Origin: Paenibacillus sp.
Lineage (GTDB): Bacteria > Bacillota > Bacilli > Paenibacillales > YIM-B00363
Length of the DNA stretch: 64,000 bases
Reading direction: 5' to 3'
Assembly (NCBI RefSeq): GCF_035645195.1
Contig: NZ_DASQNA010000038.1
Span: 1 to 64,000, forward strand
Shown here: piece by piece, positions 42,969-52,225 of the stretch
Layout of the letters: every line of letters starts with the position of its first letter
Numbering within the stretch: position 1 is the first letter of the stretch
Notes under the pieces: model-generated
The model's database searches: none
Told to the model about the DNA's origin: nothing
Seen by the model: only the letters and a program-made list of their open reading frames with translations
Made by a program: the position numbers and the translations under genes

Positions 42969-44546
42969 TCAATGGTACTCCGACGGCGGTACGCCGGCGT
43001 ACTTTTTGAACGTCTTATGAAAGTAATTATAGTCCTTGTAGCCGACGAGCCCCGATACTTGGTACGCGAAATGGTTCGTCTTCTTCAGCAGCTCCTTGGC
43101 TTTGTCGATGCGAATCCGGTTTAAATAATCGTGAAAGCTGAAGCCGGTCTCCTTTTTGAACAATTTCCCCAAATAACCGGAGCTCATATAATGCAGCTCG
43201 GCGACCTGCTTCAGCGTCAGTTCCTCGTTGTAATGCGCCTTCATATAATCCAGCACGCTCATAACGACCTTCGCCGGACGTTCCCGCTTAAGCGCCGATA
43301 CGGAGCCGAGAATGTCGTCCAGCGTACTGTCCAAGAACGAACGCACCTCGTCGATCGTGCGCATCGACAGGATCTCGCCGTACAATCGCTCCGGATGCGG
43401 GACGATGTCGCGCACGCGGCCGCCGGCGTCCTTCACGACCTGCAGCGCGCTTTTCAGCAGCTCGAACGTCGTTTGGTGCACGAACGATTGTCCGAGCGCC
43501 GCCGCGCACGCCTTCAATCGCTCGAATAATTCCGTCGTGACGCCCCGGCAAACCGCCGCATCCCCCGCCTGGATCGCTTGGACCATGCGCTCGGCGAGCG
43601 CGTCGACCTGCAGCTCCGTCGGCAAATCGGCCGATGGCACATCGGCTTCGGTGATCGTCGCTTCGCGCCCGAGATAAAACTTGTACTCCAACAACTGCAG
43701 CGCGCGCTCGTAAGAGCGATGAATGTCGGCGATGCCCTGCGCCTTCGGGCCGACGATGACCGAAGCGGGTTCTCGAATATATCGTTTCAGCGCCTCCTTC
43801 AGTGTCGCGGCGACCTCGCGGTAAGAGACGCCGTCGCCGGAAGGGGACAGCTTTTCGATAAAAACCAAACGCTGCAAAGCGTCTTCGAACAAGATGCCGT
43901 CGGCGTGAGCGCGCAGCACCTCCTCGCAAATGTTCATCGCGGAATACAGCTTTAAATGGTCGAACCGTTCGCCCGTGCGGTCGTATCGCTTCGTCGCGTT
44001 TTCCAATTCGATGACGAGAACGCGGTACGCCGGCGCATCCAAATCGATCTGCAAAAATTCCGCCTTCTGCATAAATTCGAGCTTCGTGATGTGGTTCGTG
44101 ACCAGACGATTCAAAATTTTGCCGCGCAAAATGCCGATGTTTTCCTTCTCGCGAATGTTGTATTCGAAGGCGTGGCGCAGCTCGTCGCACACCTGCTTCA
44201 GCGTCGAGAGCAGTTCCTCTTCGTCGACGGGCTTGAGCAAATAGTTGTCGACGCGGTATTTCAGCGCTTCTTTCAGATATTCGAAGTCGTTGTAGCCGCT
44301 TAGTATGACGACGGGCTGCTGCATGCGGCGCTCCCGCATCGTCCGGATCAGGTCGAGTCCGCTCAGCACCGGCATCGAGATGTCGGTGATAACGAAATGG
44401 ATCGGCTCCCGCTCCAGCGCCTCCAGCGCTTCCTTGCCGTTCGCCGCTTCCGCCGCCACCTGGAAGCCGTGCTCCGCCCAGTCGACGATCGCGGCGAGGC
44501 CGCCGCGGATATCTTCTTCGTCGTCCACGATCATCACTTTAAACAT
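42969..44546 (-). CDS. YesN-type response regulator (REC-AraC)
   Basis: A 525-residue regulator: receiver domain (1-125; MIVDDEEDIRGG, phospho-Asp in FVITDISMPVLSGLDL, Lys in YLLKPVDEEEL), a long central region, and a C-terminal AraC double HTH (ELTLKQVAELHYMSSGYLGKLFKKETGFSFHDYLNRIRIDKAKELL). It overlaps its kinase gene by 8 bp. YesN regulators usually activate adjacent carbohydrate operons; here the likely target is the divergent ABC/moc-like operon. Confidence 0.92.
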   Translation of the reverse strand: MFKVMIVDDEEDIRGGLAAIVDWAEHGFQVAAEAANGKEALEALEREPIHFVITDISMPVLSGLDLIRTMRERRMQQPVVILSGYNDFEYLKEALKYRVDNYLLKPVDEEELLSTLKQVCDELRHAFEYNIREKENIGILRGKILNRLVTNHITKLEFMQKAEFLQIDLDAPAYRVLVIELENATKRYDRTGERFDHLKLYSAMNICEEVLRAHADGILFEDALQRLVFIEKLSPSGDGVSYREVAATLKEALKRYIREPASVIVGPKAQGIADIHRSYERALQLLEYKFYLGREATITEADVPSADLPTELQVDALAERMVQAIQAGDAAVCRGVTTELFERLKACAAALGQSFVHQTTFELLKSALQVVKDAGGRVRDIVPHPERLYGEILSMRTIDEVRSFLDSTLDDILGSVSALKRERPAKVVMSVLDYMKAHYNEELTLKQVAELHYMSSGYLGKLFKKETGFSFHDYLNRIRIDKAKELLKKTNHFAYQVSGLVGYKDYNYFHKTFKKYAGVPPSEYH

Positions 44547-46077
44547 ACTGCGCCTTCATCTCCTGATGGAATTTTGCGGGGAGCCGGATCGAGACCGTCG
44601 TGCCCTCCCCGGGGGCGCTGCGGATGCTCACGCCGTACGGGGAGCCGAACAGCAGCGCGATGCGCGAATGGACGTTGCGCAGGCCGATGTTGTCGCTCTC
44701 CGGATTTTTGTCGAGGAGCTGTAGACGAAGCGCTTCGACGAGCGAGCCGTCCATGCCTTCGCCGTTGTCCGCGCAATCGATGACCAAATCGTCCCCGTCG
44801 CGGCGTCCGGCGATGCGAATTTCGCACGCCGCCGATTTGTTCGCGAAGCCGTGAGCGATCGCGTTCTCGAGGAGCGGCTGCAGCACCAGCTTCGGGATGC
44901 CGAGTTGCAGCAAGTCTGCGTCGATGTCCGCTTCGACGCGCAGGCGATCCCGGAAGCGGATTTCCTGCAGCTTGACGTAAGAGAGCGTGTATTCGAGCTC
45001 CTCCTCGAGCGATACGATTCTATGGCGGCCCTTCACGTTCCAACGGTAAATGTCCGCCAAAATTTTCACCATGCCGGACACCTCCCGCTCGCCGCTGCGG
45101 ACGAGCTTCATTCGGATCACTTCCAGCGTATTGAACAGGAAATGGGGGTGGATCTGCAGCTGCAGCGCGCGCAGCTCCGCTTCCTTCTCCCGGAGCTTGC
45201 TGACATATACGATCTCTATGTATTCCCGCAGACGTTCGCACATCGAAATAAAGCTTGCCGCCAGCAGCCCGATCTCGTCCTTGGAGCGGATCTGGATCGA
45301 GTCGGTCGCGAGATCGCCGCGCGCGACGCGTTTCGTAAATTGGACGAGCTGCTTAATGGACACCGTCACGCTGCGGCTGAGCCACAGGCTGAGCGCGCAG
45401 GCGACGGCGAACGTCACCCCCGCGGCGGTCATGAGGTAGGTTTGCACATCCCGTTTGCTGCGGGCGATGTCGCGGGAGGCGGCGTCGGAGCGCTCGGCCA
45501 GAATGCGTTCGATTTGCAGCAGCAGCTCGCCTGCGGTTTCGAATTTCTCGTCCGCGGCCATCGCTTCGTCCAAGATCAGCCCTTGGAACGCGAGTTTATG
45601 CTCTCCGGTGAGCCCCCTTGTCGACATCGACTCGATGATGGTGTTGGAGCGCGTCTGCCATTGATCGAACGCGTTCGAGTACGCATCGATCATATCCAGT
45701 ACGTCCCGGTTGGCGCCGGCGGAAGAAGACAGGCTCGCGCCGGTCGATCCGGCGAGATGCGCTTTCGCTTTCTCCGTATTTTCGATCGCCGTTCGCACGT
45801 TCCGTTTGTAATCGTCATAGATGCTCTGATATTTCTTGCTTTTGTAGTCCGTAAAAATGAGCGTTCGCTGCGCGACGAGCGCTTGATTCATGTTATTGGA
45901 CGCATAGCGGATCAACTGGACGCCCAGCGTCGTGTCCCGGTAGAGCCGCTGAATATCGTCGGTCATATAGCCGAATCGCACGATCGCCGCCAGCGTCGTT
46001 ATTAAGAACACGGTCAACGGAATGAGCAATAAAGCCAGCAGCTTCCAATACAAATGTCCGCGTTGCAGAAGGATCAC
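44539..46077 (-). CDS. YesM-type sensor histidine kinase
   Basis: A 512-residue membrane kinase: TM1 about 10-33, an extracellular sensor of about 175 residues, TM2 about 215-235, HAMP (SRSVTVSIKQLVQFTKRVARGDL), then a His_kinase domain with LQLQIHPHFLFNTLE (phospho-His) and HATPase (LQPLLENAIAHGF, IDCADNGEGM, GIGLRN-like NIGLRNVHSRI). GTG start at 46077. Its promoter has an extended -10 (46093-46098) with a cre-like site just upstream. Confidence 0.92.
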   Translation of the reverse strand: MILLQRGHLYWKLLALLLIPLTVFLITTLAAIVRFGYMTDDIQRLYRDTTLGVQLIRYASNNMNQALVAQRTLIFTDYKSKKYQSIYDDYKRNVRTAIENTEKAKAHLAGSTGASLSSSAGANRDVLDMIDAYSNAFDQWQTRSNTIIESMSTRGLTGEHKLAFQGLILDEAMAADEKFETAGELLLQIERILAERSDAASRDIARSKRDVQTYLMTAAGVTFAVACALSLWLSRSVTVSIKQLVQFTKRVARGDLATDSIQIRSKDEIGLLAASFISMCERLREYIEIVYVSKLREKEAELRALQLQIHPHFLFNTLEVIRMKLVRSGEREVSGMVKILADIYRWNVKGRHRIVSLEEELEYTLSYVKLQEIRFRDRLRVEADIDADLLQLGIPKLVLQPLLENAIAHGFANKSAACEIRIAGRRDGDDLVIDCADNGEGMDGSLVEALRLQLLDKNPESDNIGLRNVHSRIALLFGSPYGVSIRSAPGEGTTVSIRLPAKFHQEMKAQYV

Positions 46078-46092
46078 CCGCCTCAGCCCCAG

Positions 46093-46119
46093 TATAGCAC
46101 AAACTATAGCGCTTACATG
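46093..46119 (-). promoter_or_regulatory. yesMN promoter -10 with cre-like site
   Basis: On the minus strand, TGTAAGCGCTATAG (46106-46119) matches the CcpA cre consensus at 12 of 14 positions and lies directly upstream of TGC-TATACT, an extended -10 at 46093-46098. Binding there would block the promoter, predicting carbon catabolite repression. Confidence 0.6.
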
Positions 46120-46223
46120 GCCAGTCCCCCGATTGTTGCGAAAGAAGGCTAATTCGCACTAACAAATGTCTGATTTGTCCTATATGGCGTTGCCCCAAAA
46201 TCCAATATATTTAGTTACAGGCA

Positions 46224-46239
46224 TCGAAAGCGCTTTCGA
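46224..46239. promoter_or_regulatory. palindromic LacI/CcpA-type operator before the ABC operon
   Basis: TCGAAAGC / GCTTTCGA is a perfect 16-bp palindrome with a central CG, 33 bp before the permease start codon. It fits cre at 12 of 14 positions and also any LacI-family operator. Confidence 0.7.
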
Positions 46240-46271
46240 GAGTTTGACATTCACGGAATGGGGGAAGCGGA

Positions 46272-47276
46272 TTGGTCGTTAAAGGACCGGAGGTAGGGCG
46301 GGACGGCTGGGCGGCGAACGGGCTGCTGCGGGTCGCGCAAACGATACGGAAGGCGGGGAGACACAAGGAACTCCCGATTTTCCTCGCCTTGGTAACGCTG
46401 TGCGCGGTCATTTCGACGCTAAGTCCTTACTTTTTAACCTGGCAAAATATTTTCAACGTACTTCGACAGTTTTCTGTCATCGCGATTTTGGCGGTCGGCC
46501 AAGGGCTCGTCATCATTACAGGCGGGATCGATTTATCCGTGGGCGCTTTGCTGGGGCTGATGGGGGTGCTCGCGGCGATGCTGACCGCGGCGGGACTGCC
46601 GGCGGCGCTCGTATTCCCGCTGACGCTCGCGTTCGGCTGCGCCGCCGGCATGATCAGCGGACTCCTAATCACGAAGGTGCGCATCAACCCGTTCATCGTA
46701 ACGCTCGGTATGATGAGCGTCGCCCGCGGAACGTCGCTGCTGCTGACGGGGGGGATGCCGGTGTCGATCGACGGCGGCATCACGTTCCTCGGCGGTGGCC
46801 ATGTCGGCATGGTACCGGTGTCAGTGCTGATTATGTTCGCGGTCGCCGTGTGCGGATACATTTTCACGACGCGCACCCTGCCCGGCAGAAATATTTACGC
46901 GATCGGCAATAACGAACGCGCGGCGCGGCTGTCGGGCATCCCGACCGACCGGATGAAGGTGATGGTGTACGCCATCATGGGCGCATTGTGCGCGTTGTGC
47001 GGCATGATCGTATCCGGCACGCTGAACACGGCGGAGCCGGCGGCCGGGACCGGGTACGAGCTGGACGTCATCGCGGCGGTCGTCATCGGCGGCGCCAGTT
47101 TGTCCGGCGGCAAAGGCTCCATCGCGGGCATCGTGATGGGCGCCGCGATTATGGGGGTCATGCGCAACGGGTTCGTCCTGCTGCAGGTTTCCGCCTACTG
47201 GCAGGTCGTCACGATCGGGTTGGTCATTATCGGCGCCGTTGCGCTGGATAGCATTAAGAATCGCAACGCGAAGTAA
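46272..47276 (+). CDS. sugar ABC transporter permease (RbsC/BPD_transp_2)
   Basis: A 334-residue permease with about nine helices: VIAILAVGQGLVIITGGIDLSVGALLGLMGVLAA, INPFIVTLGMMSVARGTSLLLTGG, YAIGNNERAARLSGIPTDRMKVMVYAIMGALCALCGM, YELDVIAAVVIGGASLSGGKGSIAG. These are the RbsC signatures. TTG start at 46272 after GGGGGAAG. First gene of an 11-gene unit, followed 50 bp later by the binding protein. Confidence 0.93.
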   Translation: MVVKGPEVGRDGWAANGLLRVAQTIRKAGRHKELPIFLALVTLCAVISTLSPYFLTWQNIFNVLRQFSVIAILAVGQGLVIITGGIDLSVGALLGLMGVLAAMLTAAGLPAALVFPLTLAFGCAAGMISGLLITKVRINPFIVTLGMMSVARGTSLLLTGGMPVSIDGGITFLGGGHVGMVPVSVLIMFAVAVCGYIFTTRTLPGRNIYAIGNNERAARLSGIPTDRMKVMVYAIMGALCALCGMIVSGTLNTAEPAAGTGYELDVIAAVVIGGASLSGGKGSIAGIVMGAAIMGVMRNGFVLLQVSAYWQVVTIGLVIIGAVALDSIKNRNAK

Positions 47277-47326
47277 TGGAACGAGGCAGTCGACAACAAC
47301 ATTCAAACCCAAAGGTGGGAGTCTCT

Positions 47327-48397
47327 ATGAAAAAGTGGATGACAAGGATTGCGGCCGCGGCGCTCGCGCTCGCGTTGATCGCCGGCTGCTCCAACGCGGC
47401 GAATCCGAGCGCGGGCGAACCGGAAGAATCGAAGGCGGAAGGCGCGAACGCTTCGCAGATGGAAACGGCGGTGCCGACGGTCGAGCCGCCGAAGGGCGCC
47501 AACGTGGCAGCGGTCGGGCAGCTTCCCGAGAAACCGCTCCGCATCGCGTTCCTGTCGTTCCAGAACAATCCGTTCTGGTTCCCGGTTCGCGACGGCGCCA
47601 ATGCGGCGAAGGAATATTTAAAGCATTACAACACGACCGTCGATTACGTCGTCATGGGGGACGATTTGACGGCCGACCGCGTCGTATCCGCCATGGAGAC
47701 GGCCATCGCGCAGCAGTACGACGCCATCGTCGTCGTGCCGATCTTCGACGGCACGGAAGTCGTGATCAATAAGGCGATCGACGCCGGCATCCCGGTCATG
47801 ACCGTCATCGCCGAAGGCGCGAAGCCGAGCAAACGCCTTGCGTTCATGGGGCAAGACGCGTACGCCGCCGGCGAACTCGCGGGCCAAACGATCGAGAAAT
47901 TGACGGAAGGCAGCGGCAAGGTCGGCGTCATTACCGGCGTCTTCGGCGCGACGCAGCACGAGAAGCGGATGAACGGGGCGCTCGATTACCTCGCGGCGAA
48001 CGTGCCGGGCATCGAGATCGTAGGCAAGTACGAAAATCGCGACAAAGCGGAGACGGCGTATTCGCTCACGAAAGATATGATTACGGCGCATCCGGATTTG
48101 AAAATCGTCTACGTGACGGCGGGCGGGCCGTTCGGCGCGGCGAAAGCGATTCAAGACCTTGGGCTGACCGGCAAAGTGAAGGTCGTCGCGTACGACCATA
48201 TCCCGGAGAACGTCAAATACGTCCGAAGCGGGGAAATCGCGGCGGCGATCGCGCAGGACCCGTTCGGCCAAGGCTTCGATTCGACTGTTCTGATGTATAA
48301 CTATCTCGTCGCGGGCGAGAAGCCGGAGAGCGATTTCCTGCCGGTGAAGCTGGACGTGCTGACGCCTGATAACGTCGACGAGCTGTTCCCAGAGTAA
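47327..48397 (+). CDS. sugar ABC transporter substrate-binding lipoprotein
   Basis: A 356-residue Peripla_BP_4-type protein with signal peptide and lipobox LIAGCSN (Cys about 20), an Ala/Glu linker, then PLRIAFLSFQNNPFWFPVRDGANAAKEYL, AIAQQYDAIVVVPIFDGTEVVINKAIDAGIPVMT, MGQDAYAAGELAGQ. RbsB/MocB family: binds pentoses, inositols or related polyols. AAAGGTGGGAG precedes ATG 47327. Confidence 0.92.
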   Translation: MKKWMTRIAAAALALALIAGCSNAANPSAGEPEESKAEGANASQMETAVPTVEPPKGANVAAVGQLPEKPLRIAFLSFQNNPFWFPVRDGANAAKEYLKHYNTTVDYVVMGDDLTADRVVSAMETAIAQQYDAIVVVPIFDGTEVVINKAIDAGIPVMTVIAEGAKPSKRLAFMGQDAYAAGELAGQTIEKLTEGSGKVGVITGVFGATQHEKRMNGALDYLAANVPGIEIVGKYENRDKAETAYSLTKDMITAHPDLKIVYVTAGGPFGAAKAIQDLGLTGKVKVVAYDHIPENVKYVRSGEIAAAIAQDPFGQGFDSTVLMYNYLVAGEKPESDFLPVKLDVLTPDNVDELFPE

Positions 48398-48427
48398 TGA
48401 CGAGGCTGCTGGAGGTGAGATAAGCGA

Positions 48428-49957
48428 ATGAAGAGCGACCTGCTGCTCCGAACGAACCGCATATCGAAGTCGTTCCCCGGCGTGAAAGCGTTGGAGGATC
48501 TCAACCTGGAGGTGGCCAGGGGAGAGGTGCACGCGGTCGTCGGGGAGAACGGAGCGGGCAAATCGACGCTGATGAACATTCTCTCCGGCGTCTATTCTCC
48601 CGATGAAGGCAGCATTGTCTTCGACGGAAAGGAAACGTCTCTGCGCAGTCCGCGGCAGGCGCAAGAGCTCGGCATCGCGATGATTCATCAGGAGCTCTCC
48701 CTTGCGACCAACGTTAGCGTAATGGAAAACGTCTTCATCGGACGGCTGCGGCGGAACGCCCTCGGGTTCATCCGGTACCGCGAGATGCATTCCGCCTGCC
48801 GCGAGCTGCTCGACAGCATCGGCATCGACGATATCGAGCCCGATCAGATGGTCGAGGAGCTCAGCGTTTCCAAAATGCAGATGGTCGAAATCGCGAAGGC
48901 GCTGTCCATGAACGCTAAGCTGCTCATCATGGACGAACCGACGGCGTCGCTCACGAAGAAAGAAACGGATTTGCTGCTGAAGCTGATCGGGGAGCTGAAA
49001 CGGCGGGGCGTCTCCGTCCTCTACATCTCCCACCGCATGGAGGAGATATTCGCGATCTCCGACACCATCACGGTGCTGCGGGACGGCAAGCAGATCGCCA
49101 CGCTGCCGGCCGCGTCGACGAGCCCGAACGAGCTCGTCTCCCTGATGGTCGGCAGGGCGTTCGACAAGACGTTCCAGCGGACGTACGCGTCCGTCCGTCC
49201 CGGCGCGGAGCCGGTGCTGCGCACGGAAGGCTTGACGCACGGCTCCAAGGTCGTCGGCTGCGACCTCAAGGTGTATCCGGGCGAAATCGTCGCGCTGACC
49301 GGACTGGTCGGAGCGGGGCGCTCGGAGCTGGCCCAGACGATCTTCGGCGTCCATCGGAAAGATGCGGGACGCATCTGGCTGAACGGGCGGGAGGCGGACA
49401 TCCGCTCCGCCCGGGACGCGCTTCGGCACGGCATCGCGCTGCTGCCGGAGGGGCGGAAAATTCAAGGCATCTTCGCCGACATGTCGGTCAGAGAAAACAT
49501 GACGATCGCGGCGCTCCGCAGCTTCCTGAGCGGCGGCTTCGTCGACGGGGGGAGGGAGCGCGAAGCGGCGGAGAGTTACGTGGAGTCGCTGGGCATCCGG
49601 ACGACCGGATTGGAGAAGGAGATCAAATTGCTGAGCGGCGGCAACCAGCAGAAGGCCATCTTCGCCCGCTGCCTCCTGACGAAGCCGAAGCTGCTGCTGC
49701 TGGACGAACCGACGCACGGCGTCGACGTGGGGGCGAAGGCGGAAATTTACGCCATCATCGATCGATTGGCGCAGGAGGGCGTCGCGATCGTGCTCATTTC
49801 CTCCGAGCTGCCCGAGGTGCTGACGCTGGCCGACCGGATCCTGGTCATGCGCGAAGGGCGCATCGTCGCGGAGCTCGCGCACGGCGAGGCGACGCAGGAG
49901 CGCATCATGAGCTTCGCCACCGGCGACGCCGCGGGCGCCGAACGAAACGCCGGATGA
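48428..49957 (+). CDS. sugar ABC transporter ATPase (RbsA-like, double cassette)
   Basis: A 509-residue fused ATPase. N-terminal cassette: ISKSFPGVKALEDL, Walker A GENGAGKSTLMNILSG, Walker B LLIMDEPTASL. C-terminal cassette: GLVGAGRSELAQTIFGVH (degenerate Walker A, as usual in RbsA), [34 protein letters not shown]. Completes the importer with the two genes upstream. Confidence 0.94.
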   Translation: MKSDLLLRTNRISKSFPGVKALEDLNLEVARGEVHAVVGENGAGKSTLMNILSGVYSPDEGSIVFDGKETSLRSPRQAQELGIAMIHQELSLATNVSVMENVFIGRLRRNALGFIRYREMHSACRELLDSIGIDDIEPDQMVEELSVSKMQMVEIAKALSMNAKLLIMDEPTASLTKKETDLLLKLIGELKRRGVSVLYISHRMEEIFAISDTITVLRDGKQIATLPAASTSPNELVSLMVGRAFDKTFQRTYASVRPGAEPVLRTEGLTHGSKVVGCDLKVYPGEIVALTGLVGAGRSELAQTIFGVHRKDAGRIWLNGREADIRSARDALRHGIALLPEGRKIQGIFADMSVRENMTIAALRSFLSGGFVDGGREREAAESYVESLGIRTTGLEKEIKLLSGGNQQKAIFARCLLTKPKLLLLDEPTHGVDVGAKAEIYAIIDRLAQEGVAIVLISSELPEVLTLADRILVMREGRIVAELAHGEATQERIMSFATGDAAGAERNAG

Positions 49958-50014
49958 TCGCCTGCGCTTAGCGGAAATGACCGGGGACAACGAAAGGAGG
50001 GATCGCAAACTGCC

Positions 50015-51004
50015 ATGAGCCGTTATGAGGTTGTATCGGTTACGAAAGGCGTTCATCGAGCATTCGCGCTACGCGACGCGGAGCGGGACGCCGTAGCGGA
50101 GCTGGCGCCCGACATCGGCTGCAATCTGTACCGCTTCGACGTTGGAGGGGTCCCGCTGCTGCAGCCGCCGGAAAGCTTGGAGCAGCTAAGGCGCGAGACG
50201 TTCGCGGATTTCAAATACGGCACGCCGATTTTGTTTCCGCCGAACCGAGTGAAGAACGGGGAATTTCGATTCCGGGAGCGGACCTACAAGCTGCCGCTGA
50301 ACGAGCCGCCGGATCATCATTTGCACGGGGAAATATGCTCGCGGGCGTGGGAGGTGGCGGAGACGGGCGCGTCGGACGAAGACGGAGCGTGGATCACGTG
50401 CCGTTTTCGTTACGCGGAGCATGCCGATCTCATGGCGTATTTCCCGCATCCGCTCGTCTTTACGGTCACGTACCGGCTCCTCGACGGCGAGCTGTCGATG
50501 GAGGCGAGCGTCGAGAACGCCGGCGCCGACGAAGCGCCGTTCGCCTTCGGCCTGCATCCGTATTTCGCGCTGCCGTTCGGTCAAGGCGAGGCGATCGAGC
50601 TGCAGCTGCCGGCGGAGCGGGAGTGGCCCGTCACGAATTTCGCCTTCGTCACGGGGCTGCCGGCCGAGACGCCGCTGTGCGGCGAGCTGTGGGGAGGCAT
50701 CGATTTGAACGCGTTCCCGCCGCTCGGCGTCGCGCTGATCGAGTTTCCCGGCGGCGGCGGCTCGGAGGCGGCGTGCCGCATTCGGATGCCCGGGCTCGGC
50801 CGCACGCTTCTTTATAAGGTAGGCCGCGGGTTCCCGTACGTCGTGCTGTTTCGCCCCGATTGGGCGCCCGCCTTTTCCTTAGAGCCGTACACGTATGTCA
50901 CCGACGCATTCAATCTCCCGTACGATGCCGCGCTGACCGGCGCGAGAGGCATCGGCCCGGGGGAGACGCTCCGCTTCTCTACGGCGCTCGCACTCGAAAC
51001 GTAA
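50015..51004 (+). CDS. aldose 1-epimerase family protein
   Basis: A 329-residue galactose-mutarotase-like protein: FKYGTPILFPPNRVKNGEFRFRERTYKLP, HHLHGEICSRAWEV (His), FAFGLHPYFALPF (second His region). Interconverts sugar anomers; may prepare the imported sugar or its product. AAGGAGGGATCGC lies 13 nt before the ATG. Confidence 0.87.
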   Translation: MSRYEVVSVTKGVHRAFALRDAERDAVAELAPDIGCNLYRFDVGGVPLLQPPESLEQLRRETFADFKYGTPILFPPNRVKNGEFRFRERTYKLPLNEPPDHHLHGEICSRAWEVAETGASDEDGAWITCRFRYAEHADLMAYFPHPLVFTVTYRLLDGELSMEASVENAGADEAPFAFGLHPYFALPFGQGEAIELQLPAEREWPVTNFAFVTGLPAETPLCGELWGGIDLNAFPPLGVALIEFPGGGGSEAACRIRMPGLGRTLLYKVGRGFPYVVLFRPDWAPAFSLEPYTYVTDAFNLPYDAALTGARGIGPGETLRFSTALALET

Positions 51005-51079
51005 GCGCTTCAACGGTTGAGACAGAACTGCTGATTCGTTGGAACGAAGACAGGCGACGATCAAAAAGGAGGAATGCAA

Positions 51080-52192
51080 GTGGCGGCAATAGATTTGGAT
51101 TTGCGCATCGATCCGGAAATGCCCCGGCGCAAAGATTTCCGCATCGGATGCATCGGCTCCGGCTTTATTATGCGGGATTGTCATTTGGTCGCGTATCGGG
51201 ACGCCGGGTTCAACCCGTACGCGATTACCTCGAGAACGGCGGCGAACGCGCGAGCGGCGGCGGAGCTGCGGGGCATTCCGAACGTGTACGACACTTGGGA
51301 AGAGCTGATTCTTGATCCGCAGGTCGAAATTTTGGACATCGCGGTGCCGCCGGACCGCCAGCTCGACATCGTTCGGGCCGCCGTCAAGCAGCCGCATATT
51401 AAGGGTATTTTGTGCCAAAAGCCGCTCGCGATGAACATGCGAGAAGCGCGGGAAATCGTCGAGCTGTGCGAAGGGGCTGGCGTCAAACTCGGCGTCAACT
51501 CCAACATGCGCTACGACCAGTCGATCCGGGCGCTCAAGACGATTTTGGAACGCGGCTATTTGGGCGAGCCGGTGCTGGCGACGATCGAGATGCGGGCGAT
51601 CCCGCATTGGCAGGACTTCCTGCATAAATACGAGCAAATCGAAATCTTGAACATGGGCATCCACCACATCGATGCGTTCCGCTATTTGTTCGGCGATCCG
51701 GAGAAGGTGACCGCCGTGACGCGGCGCGATCCGCGCACGAAGTTCAAGCATATCGACGGGATCAGCCAATATACGTTCCAGTACGCGAACGAGCTGATGG
51801 CGACGAGCCTCGACGATGTGTGGGCGTGGCCGGGCGAAGGCGTCGAGAAGGACATTTACATCAAGTGGCGGGTCGAAGGGCTGGACGGCGTGGCGCAGGG
51901 GACGATCGGCTGGCCGAGTTATCCGGAGCGGACGCCGAGCACGCTCGAATTTACAACGCGTCAGGCGCCGAATCAATGGTTCCGCCCGACGTGGGATCGC
52001 GTATGGTTCCCCGATGCGTTCCAAGGCACGATGGCGCAGCTGCTCCGCGCGGTCGAAGCGGATGCCGAGCCGGAAATCGGCGGCCGCGACAACCTGTACA
52101 CCATTGCGCTCGTGGACGCTTGCTACAAATCTATCGCCGAAGAGCGGACCGTCGCGTTCGCCGAACTGACAGCCGAGCTTGCATTGACCTGA
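51080..52192 (+). CDS. Gfo/Idh/MocA-family dehydrogenase
   Basis: A 370-residue NAD(P)-dependent oxidoreductase: Rossmann motif IGCIGSGFIMRDCHL, EILDIAVPPDRQLDIVRAA, catalytic CQKPLAMNMREAREIVE (EKP replaced by QKP), and C-terminal domain with NMGIHHIDAFRYLFG. GTG 51080 is chosen because the ATG at 51074 touches the AAGGAGGA site. Family members oxidise inositols, glycosides or aminocyclitols; MocA itself acts in rhizopine breakdown. Confidence 0.9.
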   Translation: MAAIDLDLRIDPEMPRRKDFRIGCIGSGFIMRDCHLVAYRDAGFNPYAITSRTAANARAAAELRGIPNVYDTWEELILDPQVEILDIAVPPDRQLDIVRAAVKQPHIKGILCQKPLAMNMREAREIVELCEGAGVKLGVNSNMRYDQSIRALKTILERGYLGEPVLATIEMRAIPHWQDFLHKYEQIEILNMGIHHIDAFRYLFGDPEKVTAVTRRDPRTKFKHIDGISQYTFQYANELMATSLDDVWAWPGEGVEKDIYIKWRVEGLDGVAQGTIGWPSYPERTPSTLEFTTRQAPNQWFRPTWDRVWFPDAFQGTMAQLLRAVEADAEPEIGGRDNLYTIALVDACYKSIAEERTVAFAELTAELALT

Positions 52193-52225
52193 CGAAGATC
52201 TTATATCCCAAGGAGGGTTATTCAT

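Noticed and set aside
46244-46249. TTGACA as the -35 of the ABC operon
   Set aside because: It lies only 28 bp before the start codon with no -10 behind it.
47618-50056. 812-codon minus-strand open frame
   Set aside because: It lies antisense to a clear binding protein and RbsA-type ATPase; a GC-rich third-position shadow.
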